From Polyangia bacterium (lineage in GTDB: Bacteria > Myxococcota_A > Polyangia > Nannocystales > Nannocystaceae): a DNA stretch of 64,000 nucleotides. The position numbers and the translations under genes were made by a program. The stretch lies in assembly GCA_030424595.1 (NCBI GenBank), contig JAUHWG010000009.1, positions 1 through 64,000 on the forward strand, in the 5' to 3' direction. Positions within the stretch are counted from its first letter, which is position 1; each line of letters opens with the position of its first letter. Shown in pieces: positions 7,580 through 17,231 of the stretch. The notes under the pieces are model-generated. The model had not been told where the DNA came from, did not search any database, and was given only the letters and a program-made list of their open reading frames with translations.

Positions 7580-10450
7580 ATGGTTCGTTGCACGCGATGC
7601 GCCTTTGAGATCGACGAAGAGCCGCTGCCTCAGCGCTGTCCGCAGTGCGGTCAAGCGCTCGCCGACGATCCGTCCGAGGGGGTAGCCCAGGCTCCCTCCG
7701 CTCGGCCCTCGTTTGTTCCGGAGCCCGTGCCGGAGTCCGCTCTGCCGCCAGGGCAAGCGCCAGGTCCAGCGTCAGGGCAAGCGCCAGGTCCAGCGTCAGG
7801 GCCAGCGTCAGGGCAGGCGCGGAGAGAGGTGAGGTCGGAGCCGGTGCCCGCGGTGTCGGGGGTGATCCTCGGCGGGCTTCGCCTGGGAAATCGGGCGACG
7901 GCGCGGCCTCTTCCGGCGCAGAGCGGGGCTGACCTGCCGATCCCGGTCGCCGGTGATGAGGCGGAGGGGACCCTCTCGGCCCCAGATCCCGGGGCGACCC
8001 ATGAGTTTGAGGTCCAGGAGAGCGAGTGCGAGGGCAGCGGGATCCTCGACCTGCCGCAGCCGAAGAAGCTCGGCGAGTCGGCGGCGATCCTCGCCCGCGC
8101 GAGGCAGGCGAGCGCCGCCCATCCGCGGTCGGCCTCTGGTTCGAGCGCCGCGCGGGCTCGGCCCGGGGCCCGCTCATCGTGGCTCCTGGTCGGTCTGATC
8201 GTCCTCGGGCTCGCGTCGAGCCTCGTCGCTCACTACTGGGCGAGGGCCAGCGTTGAGGCGACCCCGGCCGTCCGCGCGAGCGTCGAGGTCATCGAAGCTT
8301 ACCTGTCTGAAGATACACCTGAGGCCTACCAGGAGGCGCAGGTGCTCTGCGTCCAGCTCGGGGATCTCGGCTGTCAGGCGGAGGTGCTGCTCCTCCGCGA
8401 CCTCCGCTACGGGCCGGACGGCGTCCACCTCCGCCGCGCGCGGATCCTCCTTCGCGAGCTCGAGGAGCGCGGCGACGGAGGTGCCGCCTCCGCCTCCGCG
8501 AGCGAGGTTCGGGCGCGGGCGCTCCTCGCCCTGCGTCGCGGGGCGCTTGCCGAGGCAGACGGGCTCCTGGTCGGCGATGACTGGCGCAGCACGCTCTACC
8601 GCGGGTGGATCGCCGCCGCCGCCGGCGAGCGAGGCGAGGCGCTCGCCCTCGGCGAGGAGCTGCTGGGGGAGCGCCCCGGGGATCCGGCCGCGGCCCTGCT
8701 GGTGCTGGAGAACGATCCCGAGGCGCGCATCGACGACTTTGTCCGCCTCGGCGACGCGCACCCACAGCATCCGCGGATCCAGGAGGCGCTGGTCGCCGCG
8801 CTGATCGAGGAGGGGGAGCTGCTCTGGGCGGAGAAGCGAGCCCGCCGGTTGAAGCCGTCGATGCGCTCGTCGGCGAGCTTTCGCGGGGGGGCGCTCCTGC
8901 TGCGGGGGGAGCTGCTGTGGCGTCGCGGTCTTCCGAGCCAGGCGCTCGAGCTCTACGATCAGGCGGCAGAGCAGGCGCCCGACCGCGCGGACGTCTCGAG
9001 CCGGCGCTTCCGCCTGCTCCTCGCGACAGGTGACCATGCGCGGCTGCGGGGCGAGCTCGAGGCGCTCGCCGGAGCAGCGCCGGAGGTGGTCGCGCTCGCG
9101 GTGGAGCTCGATCTCCGCTCGGGCCTCTCGCGGATCGCCGCGGAGAGGGTCGAGGAGCTGGCCGCGCGGGGGACGGGCGACGCGTGGGTGCCCTATCTCC
9201 GGGGGCTGATCGCCCGCGAGAGCGGGGACGTGGGGGTCGCCCTGGCGGAGTTCGCCTCGGCGAAGGAGCTCGCCCCTGCGTTTACGCCGGCGCTCGTCGC
9301 CGAGGCGGAGTTTCTCCACGAGCTCGGCCGCCGGGAGGAGGGGGTCGCGCTCCTCGCCAGCGAGCGGGTCTGGGCCGATGATCGGGCGAGCCGCCGGCGC
9401 CTGCTCCGGGCCGAGGTCGACGCGCTGATCTCGGAGGGACGGAGCAGCGAGGCGCTCGCGGCCCTCGACCTGGCGCTCGCCCAGGACCCCGCCGACAACG
9501 ACGCGCGGACCCTCCGCGGGGTGCTCCGGATCGAGCGAGGTCTCGTCGACGCGGGGCGGGAGGATCTCCTCCGGGTCGAGGAGCGAGCCGGGGTGATCGC
9601 GGGCCTGATAGCCCCGCTCGGGCGGCTCTACCTCCGCGAGGGGGCGCTCGACCGGGCCCGCGCCCTCGTCGACGATCGTCTCGAGGATCGTCGGGCGGCG
9701 GTGGAGATCATCCTCCTCTCGGCCGAGATCGCCTTTGCGGCGGGTGATCTCGCCGGCTCGGAGTCGCTCGTCCGGCGATACCTGCTCCGTCAGCCCGAGG
9801 ACGCCTGGCGCGGTGTGCTCCTCCAGGCGAAGATCCACGAGGCGAAGGGGGAGCTGGCGGAGGCCGCCGAGTCGATCGCTGCGGTCCGTCCGCCCCATCC
9901 GGACCCCGAGGTCGAGCTGGTCGCGGGGCGGATCTACGAGGCCAGCGGCGACGTCGGCGAGGCCCTGACCCGCTATCGCCGGGTCCACCACTACCAGCCC
10001 TCGCCCGAGCATGAGCTCCGCCTGGCGCGGGCGTTGCTCGCCAACGACGCGGTGGCCGAGGCGATCTCCGCCCTCGAGCGGACGGTCGAGGGCTCACAGG
10101 GTCCAGACGGGGCCCACGCCCTGCTCGCGGAGGCCCTGGCGGCGGCCGGGGAGCTGCGGCGGGCGCAGGCCGTGGTCGAGGCTCGGCTGGGGAGGGTGGC
10201 GGGGGACGCCGCTGCGCGCTACTGGCTGGGCCGGATCCTCGACGAGCGCCGCCGTCGGGAGCCTGCGATCGCCGCCCTCGAGCAGGCGTTGGCGGGGGTC
10301 GAGGGGGAGCCGGTCTGGCTCGATGACGCCCTCCGCCGCCTCGTCCGGGCCCTCGAGGCGGGCGACGAGCCCGAGAGAGCCGAGCCCTATCGGCAGCGCC
10401 TCGCCGAGCGCGGCGCGGACGACGATGACGACGCGGGCGCCCTCGACTAG
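7580..10450 (+). CDS. Large membrane-anchored TPR protein with N-terminal zinc ribbon
   Basis: The ~956-aa product begins with a zinc-ribbon of MVRCTRCAFEI / RCPQCGQAL type (CxxC-x~14-CxxC). A Pro/Ala/Gly/Gln linker follows, holding an 18-bp DNA repeat at 7750-7815, then one membrane segment at about residues 200-220 (WLLVGLIVLGLASSLVAHYW). More than 650 residues of degenerate TPR-like helical pairs follow (LYDQAAEQAPDRADV, ALDLALAQDPADNDA, LRRYRRVHHYQPSPEHEL type). The tail is a short acidic DDDDD cluster. It is probably an inner-membrane scaffold with the TPR part outside the cytoplasm. The start was placed at the Met that begins the zinc ribbon; an ATG 30 nt upstream is also possible. Confidence 0.82.
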   Translation: MVRCTRCAFEIDEEPLPQRCPQCGQALADDPSEGVAQAPSARPSFVPEPVPESALPPGQAPGPASGQAPGPASGPASGQARREVRSEPVPAVSGVILGGLRLGNRATARPLPAQSGADLPIPVAGDEAEGTLSAPDPGATHEFEVQESECEGSGILDLPQPKKLGESAAILARARQASAAHPRSASGSSAARARPGARSSWLLVGLIVLGLASSLVAHYWARASVEATPAVRASVEVIEAYLSEDTPEAYQEAQVLCVQLGDLGCQAEVLLLRDLRYGPDGVHLRRARILLRELEERGDGGAASASASEVRARALLALRRGALAEADGLLVGDDWRSTLYRGWIAAAAGERGEALALGEELLGERPGDPAAALLVLENDPEARIDDFVRLGDAHPQHPRIQEALVAALIEEGELLWAEKRARRLKPSMRSSASFRGGALLLRGELLWRRGLPSQALELYDQAAEQAPDRADVSSRRFRLLLATGDHARLRGELEALAGAAPEVVALAVELDLRSGLSRIAAERVEELAARGTGDAWVPYLRGLIARESGDVGVALAEFASAKELAPAFTPALVAEAEFLHELGRREEGVALLASERVWADDRASRRRLLRAEVDALISEGRSSEALAALDLALAQDPADNDARTLRGVLRIERGLVDAGREDLLRVEERAGVIAGLIAPLGRLYLREGALDRARALVDDRLEDRRAAVEIILLSAEIAFAAGDLAGSESLVRRYLLRQPEDAWRGVLLQAKIHEAKGELAEAAESIAAVRPPHPDPEVELVAGRIYEASGDVGEALTRYRRVHHYQPSPEHELRLARALLANDAVAEAISALERTVEGSQGPDGAHALLAEALAAAGELRRAQAVVEARLGRVAGDAAARYWLGRILDERRRREPAIAALEQALAGVEGEPVWLDDALRRLVRALEAGDEPERAEPYRQRLAERGADDDDDAGALD

Positions 10451-10663
10451 GCGGGCGGTGCGGGCGTCGTTCGCGGGGCAGAGACGCCTGTGACCGGCCG
10501 AACTCGGACGAGCGAACGGATCGGTCGGTGCCCGCGAGCGGAAGCCCCCGCCGGCGAGCGGACGCTGACGTACACCACGGCGCCTAGAAGCGCGACACGG
10601 TGAACACCGGCACCGGCGAGACGCGACCACGTGGCTCGATCAGCCGAGTCGAGCGCCCAAAAT

Positions 10664-10750
<87 letters not shown>

Positions 10751-10768
10751 ACCGGCTAGAGCCGGAAG

Positions 10769-10853
10769 CGGAGAGGGCGGGATTCGAACCCGCGGTGGGT
10801 TGCCCCACACATGATTTCCAATCATGCACCTTCGGCCACTCGGACACCTCTCC
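10769..10853 (-). tRNA. tRNA-Ser (anticodon GGA)
   Basis: The minus strand folds as a class II tRNA. The acceptor GGAGAGG pairs with CCTCTCC, the D-arm is tccgagtgg, the anticodon stem-loop is tgattGGAaatca, a long variable arm follows, and the T-arm contains ggttcgaatcc. The discriminator base is G, as expected for tRNA-Ser. CCA is not encoded. It reads UCC and UCU codons. Confidence 0.97.
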
Positions 10854-10907
10854 AGAGGGGCCTTGACGTGTCGCGTTTTCAGAAACCGCCGGCCTCGGTA
10901 GCGCTAG

Positions 10908-10992
<85 letters not shown>

Positions 10993-11179
10993 AAAGGCAT
11001 TGGCCATTCTTGGCCGGGCCGGGGTCGCGGAACATATCAGGTTTTTTCATCGCTGACACCCTTCTGATGGTGAGGTTTCGCGCCGCGCATTGTCCGCGAA
11101 TTGCTCGCCCTCGGATCTGCCTCCGCCAACCCTCGCGGAGGGGGAGAGATCCCCTCATGCGACCCCCTAGGAGCCCATT

Positions 11180-11690
11180 TTGAACCGCCTCGCCGCCTCG
11201 ACCAGCCCCTATCTCCGCCAGCACGCTGAGAACCCGGTCGACTGGTACGCCTGGTCGGAGGAGGCGCTAGCCCGGGCCCTGGCGGAGGATCGGCGTCCTC
11301 CTCTCGGTCGGCGACCGCTGCCACGGGTGCCACGGGTGCCACGTGATGGCCCACGAGCCCCCTTCGAGGACCCGGAGATCGCCTCGTCTCGCTGAACGAG
11401 CGCTTCGTCAACGTCAAGGTCGACCGCGAGCAGCGGCCGGACATCGACGCGATCGACCAAGAGGTTATGACCCTGATGGGGCAGGTCGGGGGCTGGCCGC
11501 TGACGGTCTTCCTGATCCCGGAGCTCCACCCCTTCTACGGTGGGACCTGCTTCCCGCCGCAGGCTCATCGACGCGTTGAGCGGCGCCTTCGCCGAGGACC
11601 GGGCGAAGATCGAGGCCCAACGCGGACTCGCTCATGGAGGGGCCGACGCTCTCGACGCGAGTGCACAGGGGAAGTCCGTCACAGGCCGCT
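11180..11690 (+). pseudogene. Frameshifted 5' remnant of a DUF255/thioredoxin-domain gene (YyaL/SSP411 family)
   Basis: The first frame reads [18 protein letters not shown] followed by [15 protein letters not shown], the hallmark N-terminus of the family. Family sequence then continues in other frames: HVMAHE at 11340 (frame 3), FEDPEIA at 11363 (frame 2), [19 protein letters not shown] from 11392 (frame 1), GGWPLTVFLIPE and FYGGTCFPPQ to about 11570. A further shift precedes FAEDRAKIEAQR near 11595. Homology then stops, so most of the ~650-residue protein is absent. At least four frameshifts plus truncation make this a clear pseudogene rather than one sequencing error. Confidence 0.85.
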
Positions 11691-11709
11691 GAAGCCCTCG
11701 TCGTCCTCT

Positions 11710-11755
11710 AGTCTGTGTGCGTCAGTCTGTGTGCGTCAGTCTGTGTGCGTCAGTC
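11710..11755. repeat. 14-bp tandem repeat, three copies
   Basis: The unit gtctgtgtgcgtca occurs three times without change between the DUF255 pseudogene and the next gene. No coding meaning is seen. Confidence 0.85.
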
Positions 11756-11820
11756 GGGGCCCCGTGCCCGCGGCCTAGATGACGTCTGTCGGCGGGGGCT
11801 GCTAGGATTCGCGGCTCACC

Positions 11821-12102
11821 ATGCCCTACGTCGAGTACGCCTGTGAGGGACGCCTCCTCTTTCGCACCGAAGCGAGCGAGGGCGCCCAGTACGTCCCGCG
11901 GATCCACGAGATCGTCGTGATCGACGACGCTCCCTACCAGGTCGTCGACATCGAGTACTGGGCGAGACGCCTCGGCTCAAGCGATCGCCGCTTGGTCTGG
12001 CCGACGGTGTACGTCGTCCCGGTCCGCAGCGAGGACTGGAAGCAGCGCCTCGAGCGTCGGATCAAGCGCGACGCTGAGGCGGCGCCGCCGGTGCGCTACT
12101 GA
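11821..12102 (+). CDS. Small hypothetical protein, 93 aa
   Basis: The ORF begins MPYVEYACEGRLLFRTEAS. It contains a beta-rich central part (IHEIVVIDDAPYQVVDIEYW, PTVYVVPV) and a basic helical end (DWKQRLERRIKRDAEA). The alternating hydrophobic pattern is unlike the shadow ORFs, so it is probably a real gene. There is no signal peptide or membrane segment. It resembles a small barrel with a short helix; I cannot name the family. It precedes yhbY by 140 bp on the same strand. Confidence 0.65.
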   Translation: MPYVEYACEGRLLFRTEASEGAQYVPRIHEIVVIDDAPYQVVDIEYWARRLGSSDRRLVWPTVYVVPVRSEDWKQRLERRIKRDAEAAPPVRY

Positions 12103-12243
12103 GCGGGCGTTCGCGGGCGCGGCCTGGACTCCCCGACAGGCCCCGTCGCCGATGACGAGATGCCCGGATCGCGCCGTCACCGCGTGGGGCTCCGCAGACT
12201 CCGTGCTGGCGGGGCTGCTCGGGGCGCAGGTACACTGCCGCCT

Positions 12244-12570
12244 GTGATCAGCGCTTCTCTCAGCGGCCGAGCTCGCACCCACCTCAAGTCGCTCGCGCAC
12301 CCGCTCGAGCCGGTCGTTCAAGTCGGGACCCACGGGATCACGCCGACCGTGATCGCGGCGGTCGGCGTCGCCCTCGACGATCACGAGCTGATCAAGGTCA
12401 AGCTCGGGCAGAGCTTTGAGGGCGACCGTCAGGCGGCGGCGGAGCAGCTCGCGGCCGAGGGCCACGCGACCCTCGTCCAGGTCATCGGCCGGATCATCGT
12501 CCTCTACCGCGCCCGCAACAAGATCAAGCAGGCCGCGCGGAAGCGGCCGCAGATCCAACTCCCCGGCTGA
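12244..12570 (+). CDS. yhbY: YhbY-like CRM-domain RNA-binding protein
   Basis: The 108-aa product spans one CRM domain: LKSLAHPLEPVVQVGTHGI, TPTVIAAVGVALDDHELIKVK, EQLAAEGHATLVQVIGRIIVLYR. The GxxG-type loop VGTHGIT fits the RNA contact seen in the family. YhbY associates with the pre-50S ribosomal subunit in other bacteria, and a ribosome-assembly role is inferred here. The family begins close to SGRARTHLKSLAHP, so the GTG at 12244 was chosen over upstream codons in low-complexity sequence. The next gene starts 10 nt downstream. Confidence 0.9.
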   Translation: MISASLSGRARTHLKSLAHPLEPVVQVGTHGITPTVIAAVGVALDDHELIKVKLGQSFEGDRQAAAEQLAAEGHATLVQVIGRIIVLYRARNKIKQAARKRPQIQLPG

Positions 12571-12579
12571 GGAGCATCG

Positions 12580-14490
12580 GTGGGGAGTCGGGCAGGGCGG
12601 AGCGCGCAGGGTCGCGGGCGACGACGGGGTCGCCCTGTCGGGCTCGTCGCCCTCGTGAGCCTCAGCCTGGCGGGCCTCGGCCTCACAGCGAGCGCGCTCA
12701 GCCTCAGCGGCTGTCGGGCGACCCCGGCGGACACGACGATCCCCGGCGGCCGAGTCCCGCGCAAGAAGGGGAGCGGCGCGGCGCCGACGATGGAGCGGCC
12801 GAAGGCGGCGATCGGCGAGCCGACCCCAGCGATCGCGATCCTCGAGCGCGAGGTCAGCCGCAACCTCGCGGCGCTCAAGAGCGACGAGCTCGAGGAGCCG
12901 GCCTACTTCCTCGCCTACGACCTGGTCGCCCGCTCGCAGCTCTGGCTCGAGGCGGAGGGCGGTCAGGTCGTCCGCGAGCGCATGGACTCGGACCGCAGCG
13001 TCGACGTCGACGTCCGCGTCGGCTCCCCGCTCCTCGACAACGGCCACACCCAGGGCGGCAACTACGGCCCCGGCAACGGCCTCGGGACCGGGCTGCCGGT
13101 GAGCATCAGCGACGACCCCTTGGCGCTCTCCCAGGCGCTGTGGGTGATCACCGAGGAGCAGTACCGGGACGCCGTCGACGCCCTCAGCCTCGCGGAGAAC
13201 TCCGAGCAGCTCCGCTCGCAGGAGGACGAGGAGGTCAGCCCTGACTTCTCCGAGGAGGAGCCGCTGGTCCACGTCGAGCCGCCGCAGGGGGTCGACCTCG
13301 AGGCCCTCGCCGCCGCCTGGGAGCCGAAGATCCGCGAGGTCTCGGCGATCCTCGGCGACGATCCCCAAGTGCTCGAGAGCGGCGTGGTCTTCCTCGTCAC
13401 CGTCGACAACCGGACCTTCGTCAACTCCGAGGGGACGAAGATCCAGAGCTCGATGAGCCGCCTGCGGGTGATGCTGAGCGCCGAGACCCAGGCCGAGGAC
13501 GGCATGCACCTGGAGCGCTTCGAGAGCTTCGAGGTCCACAGCCCCGAGCAGCTCCCGAGCCTCGGCGAGCTCAGCGAGACCGCGGCTCGCCTCCGCCGCG
13601 AGCTCTTGGCCCTGCGCGAGGCGCCGCTCGCCGAGCCCTACATCGGCCCGGCTGTGCTCAGCGGTCGCGCGGCGGGGGTCTTCTTCCACGAGGTCTTCGG
13701 CCATCGCCTGGAGGGGCACCGGCAAAAGGACGACCTCGAGGGGCAGACCTTCGCGGACATGCTCGGTCAGAAGGTCTTGCCGACCTTCCTCGACATGATC
13801 GACGACCCGACCGTCGCCCTCCTCGACGGCCAGCCGCTGAGCGGTCACTACTACGTCGACGACGAGGGGGTGAAGGCGCAGAAGACGGTGCTGGTCTCCA
13901 AGGGCAAGCTCAAGGGCTTTCTCCTCGGGCGCTCGCCGGTGCTCCCCTTCCGCAAGAGCAACGGCCACGGCCGGCGCGAGCGCGGCAACCAGGTCGTCGC
14001 GCGCCAGGGCAACCTGATCGTCAGCTCGCGCAAGACGATCCCCGAGGGCAAGCTGCGGGCGGAGCTGATCGCCGAGGTCAAGCGCCAAGGCAAGCCCTAC
14101 GGGCTGTGGTTCACGGACATCCAGGGCGGCTACACGATCACCGACCGCAGCGGTCCGCAGGCCTTCAAGGTGCTGCCGCTGATGGTCTATCGGGTCTGGC
14201 CCGACGGTCGGCCCGACGAGCTGGTCCGCGGCGCAGACATCGTCGGCACCCCGATCGCCGCCTTCGAGACGATCGTCGCGACCGGTGACGAGCCCGGGAT
14301 CTTCAACGGCATGTGCGGCGCCGAGTCCGGGGATGTGCCGGTCTCTGCGGTCTCGCCCTCGCTGCTCCTGCGGGCCCTCGAGATCGAGAAGGCCTCCCAC
14401 GACCGCGACAAGCCGCCGCTCTTGCCGGCGCCGCCGCTCGAGCTTCGCGGTCGATCGGCGCGGGACGCTGGGCCCGGAGGGCGACGATGA
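12580..14490 (+). CDS. Exported TldD-like metallopeptidase with intact HExxxH
   Basis: The 636-aa product starts with GTG, with GGAG 5 nt upstream. An Arg-rich n-region and hydrophobic core end in LSLSGC, a lipobox-like cleavage site, so it is predicted extracytoplasmic. The C-terminal half is the TldD/PmbA modulator-of-gyrase fold. It has H370-E-V-F-G-H375 followed by RLEGH, the zinc motif of TldD, then VLPTFLDMIDDPTV, YYVDDEGV and GFLLGRSPVLP. E. coli TldD is cytoplasmic and pairs with TldE; this version carries an extra ~250-residue N-terminal part and a signal. Its stop overlaps the next start (ATGA), so a complex with the next product is likely. Confidence 0.88.
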   Translation: MGSRAGRSAQGRGRRRGRPVGLVALVSLSLAGLGLTASALSLSGCRATPADTTIPGGRVPRKKGSGAAPTMERPKAAIGEPTPAIAILEREVSRNLAALKSDELEEPAYFLAYDLVARSQLWLEAEGGQVVRERMDSDRSVDVDVRVGSPLLDNGHTQGGNYGPGNGLGTGLPVSISDDPLALSQALWVITEEQYRDAVDALSLAENSEQLRSQEDEEVSPDFSEEEPLVHVEPPQGVDLEALAAAWEPKIREVSAILGDDPQVLESGVVFLVTVDNRTFVNSEGTKIQSSMSRLRVMLSAETQAEDGMHLERFESFEVHSPEQLPSLGELSETAARLRRELLALREAPLAEPYIGPAVLSGRAAGVFFHEVFGHRLEGHRQKDDLEGQTFADMLGQKVLPTFLDMIDDPTVALLDGQPLSGHYYVDDEGVKAQKTVLVSKGKLKGFLLGRSPVLPFRKSNGHGRRERGNQVVARQGNLIVSSRKTIPEGKLRAELIAEVKRQGKPYGLWFTDIQGGYTITDRSGPQAFKVLPLMVYRVWPDGRPDELVRGADIVGTPIAAFETIVATGDEPGIFNGMCGAESGDVPVSAVSPSLLLRALEIEKASHDRDKPPLLPAPPLELRGRSARDAGPGGRR

Positions 14491-16427
14491 GCGTCGGGGG
14501 TCTTGTCGGCGGGGCGCTGGCGGGGGCCTTGGCCCTGGTCGTGGCTGCGGCTCCGGCGACGCAAGCGTCCCCGGAGACCAGCGCCGAGGTCCGGGCGACG
14601 TCGGCCTCCAAGCCGCGAAGCGGCGCGGGGGCGGAGCTGGCCGCGATCGAGGCGGAGCTCCTCCGCGGCCTCGGGCAGCTCCGTCTCAGCGAGTCGCCCG
14701 CGTGTCCTGCCGGGGACGACGACGACGAGGACGACGAGGGGGCGGAAGGTGTCGCCTGTGACGGTAAGGCCGCGGCGGCGCCCTACTACGCGGCGGTCCG
14801 GATCGTCCGCGCCGAGCTCCTCAGCCTCGACGGCTCCTACGGCGGGATCATCACCGACGTCGCCGAGCGTCAGGCGGTCGCCTCGATCGAGGTCCGGGTC
14901 GGCGGTGGAGCTCGGGACAACGGCGGGATCTTCGGCCAGGACGGGGCCCAGGTCCGCTTCCTCGTGCCGCTCGTCCCCTCCTCCGCGGTCACCCGCAAGC
15001 AGCTCTGGTTGGGGATGGACCAGGCCTACCGCGACGCCGCCGTGACCTATGCCGCCAAGCAGGCGATCCTCGCCCGCCTCGCCGGCGATCCGCCGCCGCC
15101 GGACTTCGGCCCGCCGCCGGAGACCATCCCGCGGATCGGCGAGCGGCCTTCGGCCTCCTCGGCCCCGCCGCTCGATCGCGAGGGCCTGCGGGCGCTGGTC
15201 TCGGAGCTCAGCGATCGTTTTTCGGCGCACCCGGAGGTCGACAACGGCGACGTGCTCTTCCAGGTCCTCCGCAGCGAGATCACGACGATCACCACCGAGG
15301 GCGTGGTCCTCCGCGAGTACCGAGATCGGGCGGTGCTCGCCGTCGTCGCCGACACCCGGGCGGAGGACGGCATGCGCCTCGATCACGGGCGGGCGTTCCA
15401 CTTTCAGGCGACGCCCAAGGCCGACGACGCGCTCCGCGAGCGCTCCGAGGCCCTCGTCGAGCAGGTGTTGAGCGAGCTCGTCGAGCTCGCCGAGGCGCCG
15501 ATGATCGACGAGGACTACGACGGTCCGCTCCTCTTCGCCGACGCGGCCGCGCCCCAGCTCCTCGCCTCCACCGTCGCCACCCAGGCGATCGGCAAGCCGG
15601 CGCCGCTCAGCGACGGCGGGCGTCTCCTCGATCTCGAGCCGCACTGGCAGGATGACCTCGGCAAGACGGTGATGCCGACCTTCATCGACATCGTCGACGA
15701 TCCCAAGGACGAGGGCTTTGGCCGCTACCTCTACGACGCCGAGGGGTTCCTCGGGGGCACTGTCAGCCTCGTGAAGAACGGCGTCCTCGAGGGCCTGCTG
15801 ATGACCCGCGAGCCCAACAAGCACATCGGCGAGAGCAACGGCCACGCCCGACAGAGCCCGATCCTGACCGTCGGCCCCGCCATCTCCAACCTTCGCCTCA
15901 GCGCCAAGCGGCGCGGGCGCTCACGGGCGCAGCTCGAGCGCGAGCTGCTCAAGCGAGCGCGCGAAGACGGCTACGACTTCGCCTACGCGGTGGAGCTCCT
16001 CCGCGACAGCAACATCCTCGGCCCCGTCCCGCGCGAGGGCGCCGCCACCTACGGCGGCTCGCGCAAGGTCAACCTGCCGGTCCCGGCCCGGATCTTCCGG
16101 ATCGAGCCCAGCGGCAAGCGGACCCTCGTCCGCGGGGCCGTCCTCGCCCCCGCCTCGATGCGCGTGCTCCGGCGGATCCGCGAGGTCGGCAAGCGCCGCA
16201 ACAGCGAGCCGATGCGGATCCCCGTCGGCTCCAACGGCGGCTTCGCTGGCGAGACCGGCATGGACGGCATCCTCAGCCACACCGTCGACGTCGAGGTCAG
16301 CGCCCCCGACCTGCTGATCGAGGGCTTTGAGATCCTCATCGAGCGCGGCGAGCACGAGCGCCTGCCGACCCTGGTCCACCCGCTCCGCGATCCCGAGTGG
16401 TCGCCCGCGGTCGACAGCGCGGGCTAG
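14487..16427 (+). CDS. Exported TldD/TldE-like paralogue lacking the zinc motif
   Basis: The 646-aa product starts at ATG 14487 with GGAGG 5 nt upstream, overlapping the previous stop by 4 nt. It has a signal peptide (GGLVGGALAGALALVVAAAP, cleavage near TQA-SPE). The fold follows its neighbour segment by segment: DNGGIFGQDG, GPLLFADAAAPQLLAST, VMPTFIDIVDDPK, YLYDAEGF, GLLMTREPN, SNGHARQS. Where the first protein has HEVFGH, this one has ADAAAPQL, so the zinc ligands are missing. This mirrors TldD (active) and TldE/PmbA (inactive partner). It likely forms the non-catalytic half of a periplasmic heterodimer. Confidence 0.87.
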   Translation: MSVGGLVGGALAGALALVVAAAPATQASPETSAEVRATSASKPRSGAGAELAAIEAELLRGLGQLRLSESPACPAGDDDDEDDEGAEGVACDGKAAAAPYYAAVRIVRAELLSLDGSYGGIITDVAERQAVASIEVRVGGGARDNGGIFGQDGAQVRFLVPLVPSSAVTRKQLWLGMDQAYRDAAVTYAAKQAILARLAGDPPPPDFGPPPETIPRIGERPSASSAPPLDREGLRALVSELSDRFSAHPEVDNGDVLFQVLRSEITTITTEGVVLREYRDRAVLAVVADTRAEDGMRLDHGRAFHFQATPKADDALRERSEALVEQVLSELVELAEAPMIDEDYDGPLLFADAAAPQLLASTVATQAIGKPAPLSDGGRLLDLEPHWQDDLGKTVMPTFIDIVDDPKDEGFGRYLYDAEGFLGGTVSLVKNGVLEGLLMTREPNKHIGESNGHARQSPILTVGPAISNLRLSAKRRGRSRAQLERELLKRAREDGYDFAYAVELLRDSNILGPVPREGAATYGGSRKVNLPVPARIFRIEPSGKRTLVRGAVLAPASMRVLRRIREVGKRRNSEPMRIPVGSNGGFAGETGMDGILSHTVDVEVSAPDLLIEGFEILIERGEHERLPTLVHPLRDPEWSPAVDSAG

Positions 16428-17045
16428 CTCCGCGGGCCCTCGCCGCGGCCTCGCGCGTCAGGACCTCCTGCGGGCGACGACCTGTCCCTTAAGTCTGCTC
16501 GACGGTCTGGGGAACGGCCTGGTCGAGCGTCGTCGGCGAGCGATGCGCCAGCGCAACAGGGCGTCGCTCCGCCGTCGGTGCCTGGCCTTACGTCTCGGCG
16601 AGCGGATGTGCCCCAGCGCGCCCCGAGCCTGCCCGTGAGACGCCTGGCTAGCCCGTCATCGGCCTCGTCCTCGAGGACGGAACCCCCCCCAGCGCATCCC
16701 CTCTCCGCGCGCCTCGATCGCCGTGCGCCTCCATGTACCGCCCCTGGGGCCGGGCGTTTGAAAGACATGCCCAAAGAGACATGTGTTCTAGGGCTCTGCT
16801 GTCAGATACGCACGAAGCCCCTGAACGCTGCTTTAGACCGCCTCTGTGCATCTTTCGCGGCCGCGGAATTTCAGGCTTGCATCCAGGATTGCAGAGGGGT
16901 AGGTTGTGTCGCCATCGTGGCGCGGCTCTTCATCTCTGTGAGAGCGCGCCTCGGGTCTATCTACGCTTGCTTGGAGAGCGCGGCGCCACCGTCGGTGGCT
17001 GTCCCTCGTTCAAGAAACCCCGCCCTGCAACAGGAGATCTGGCAC
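16428..17045. other. Intergenic stretch without a supported gene
   Basis: The ORFs here are short and Arg/Ser/Pro-rich. GC content falls noticeably between about 16750 and 17040, as expected for a promoter region of the small gene that follows. I see no clear terminator, RNA gene or tandem repeat. Confidence 0.5.
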
Positions 17046-17231
17046 ATGAGCCAAAGGACATCCTCGCTTCAATCATCCTCCCGCAAGCTCTCCATCGGCA
17101 ACGACGGTGGTCGGTCGATGACCGAGGCTGAGCGCTTTCTTCGCGCCGCGGAGCGCGAGTTCGACGCGGAAGACTCGCAGCGCCTCGCCGCCCGCGAGGT
17201 CCTCGACAGGCTCATCGGCGGCGAAGACTGA
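17046..17231 (+). CDS. Small hypothetical protein, 61 aa
   Basis: The ATG at 17046 is preceded by AGGAG with 9-nt spacing. The short product has a Ser-rich start and an amphipathic, charged helical C-terminal half (MTEAERFLRAAEREFDAEDS, RLAAREVLDRLIGGED). It has no membrane segment. The longer upstream ORF in the same frame is low-complexity, so the short form is preferred. Function is unknown; a small helical protein of this type could be an interaction partner or regulator. Confidence 0.55.
   Translation: MSQRTSSLQSSSRKLSIGNDGGRSMTEAERFLRAAEREFDAEDSQRLAAREVLDRLIGGED

Noticed and set aside
11977..14400. 807-codon minus-strand open frame
   Set aside because: Antisense to yhbY and the TldD-like gene, no domain and atypical composition.
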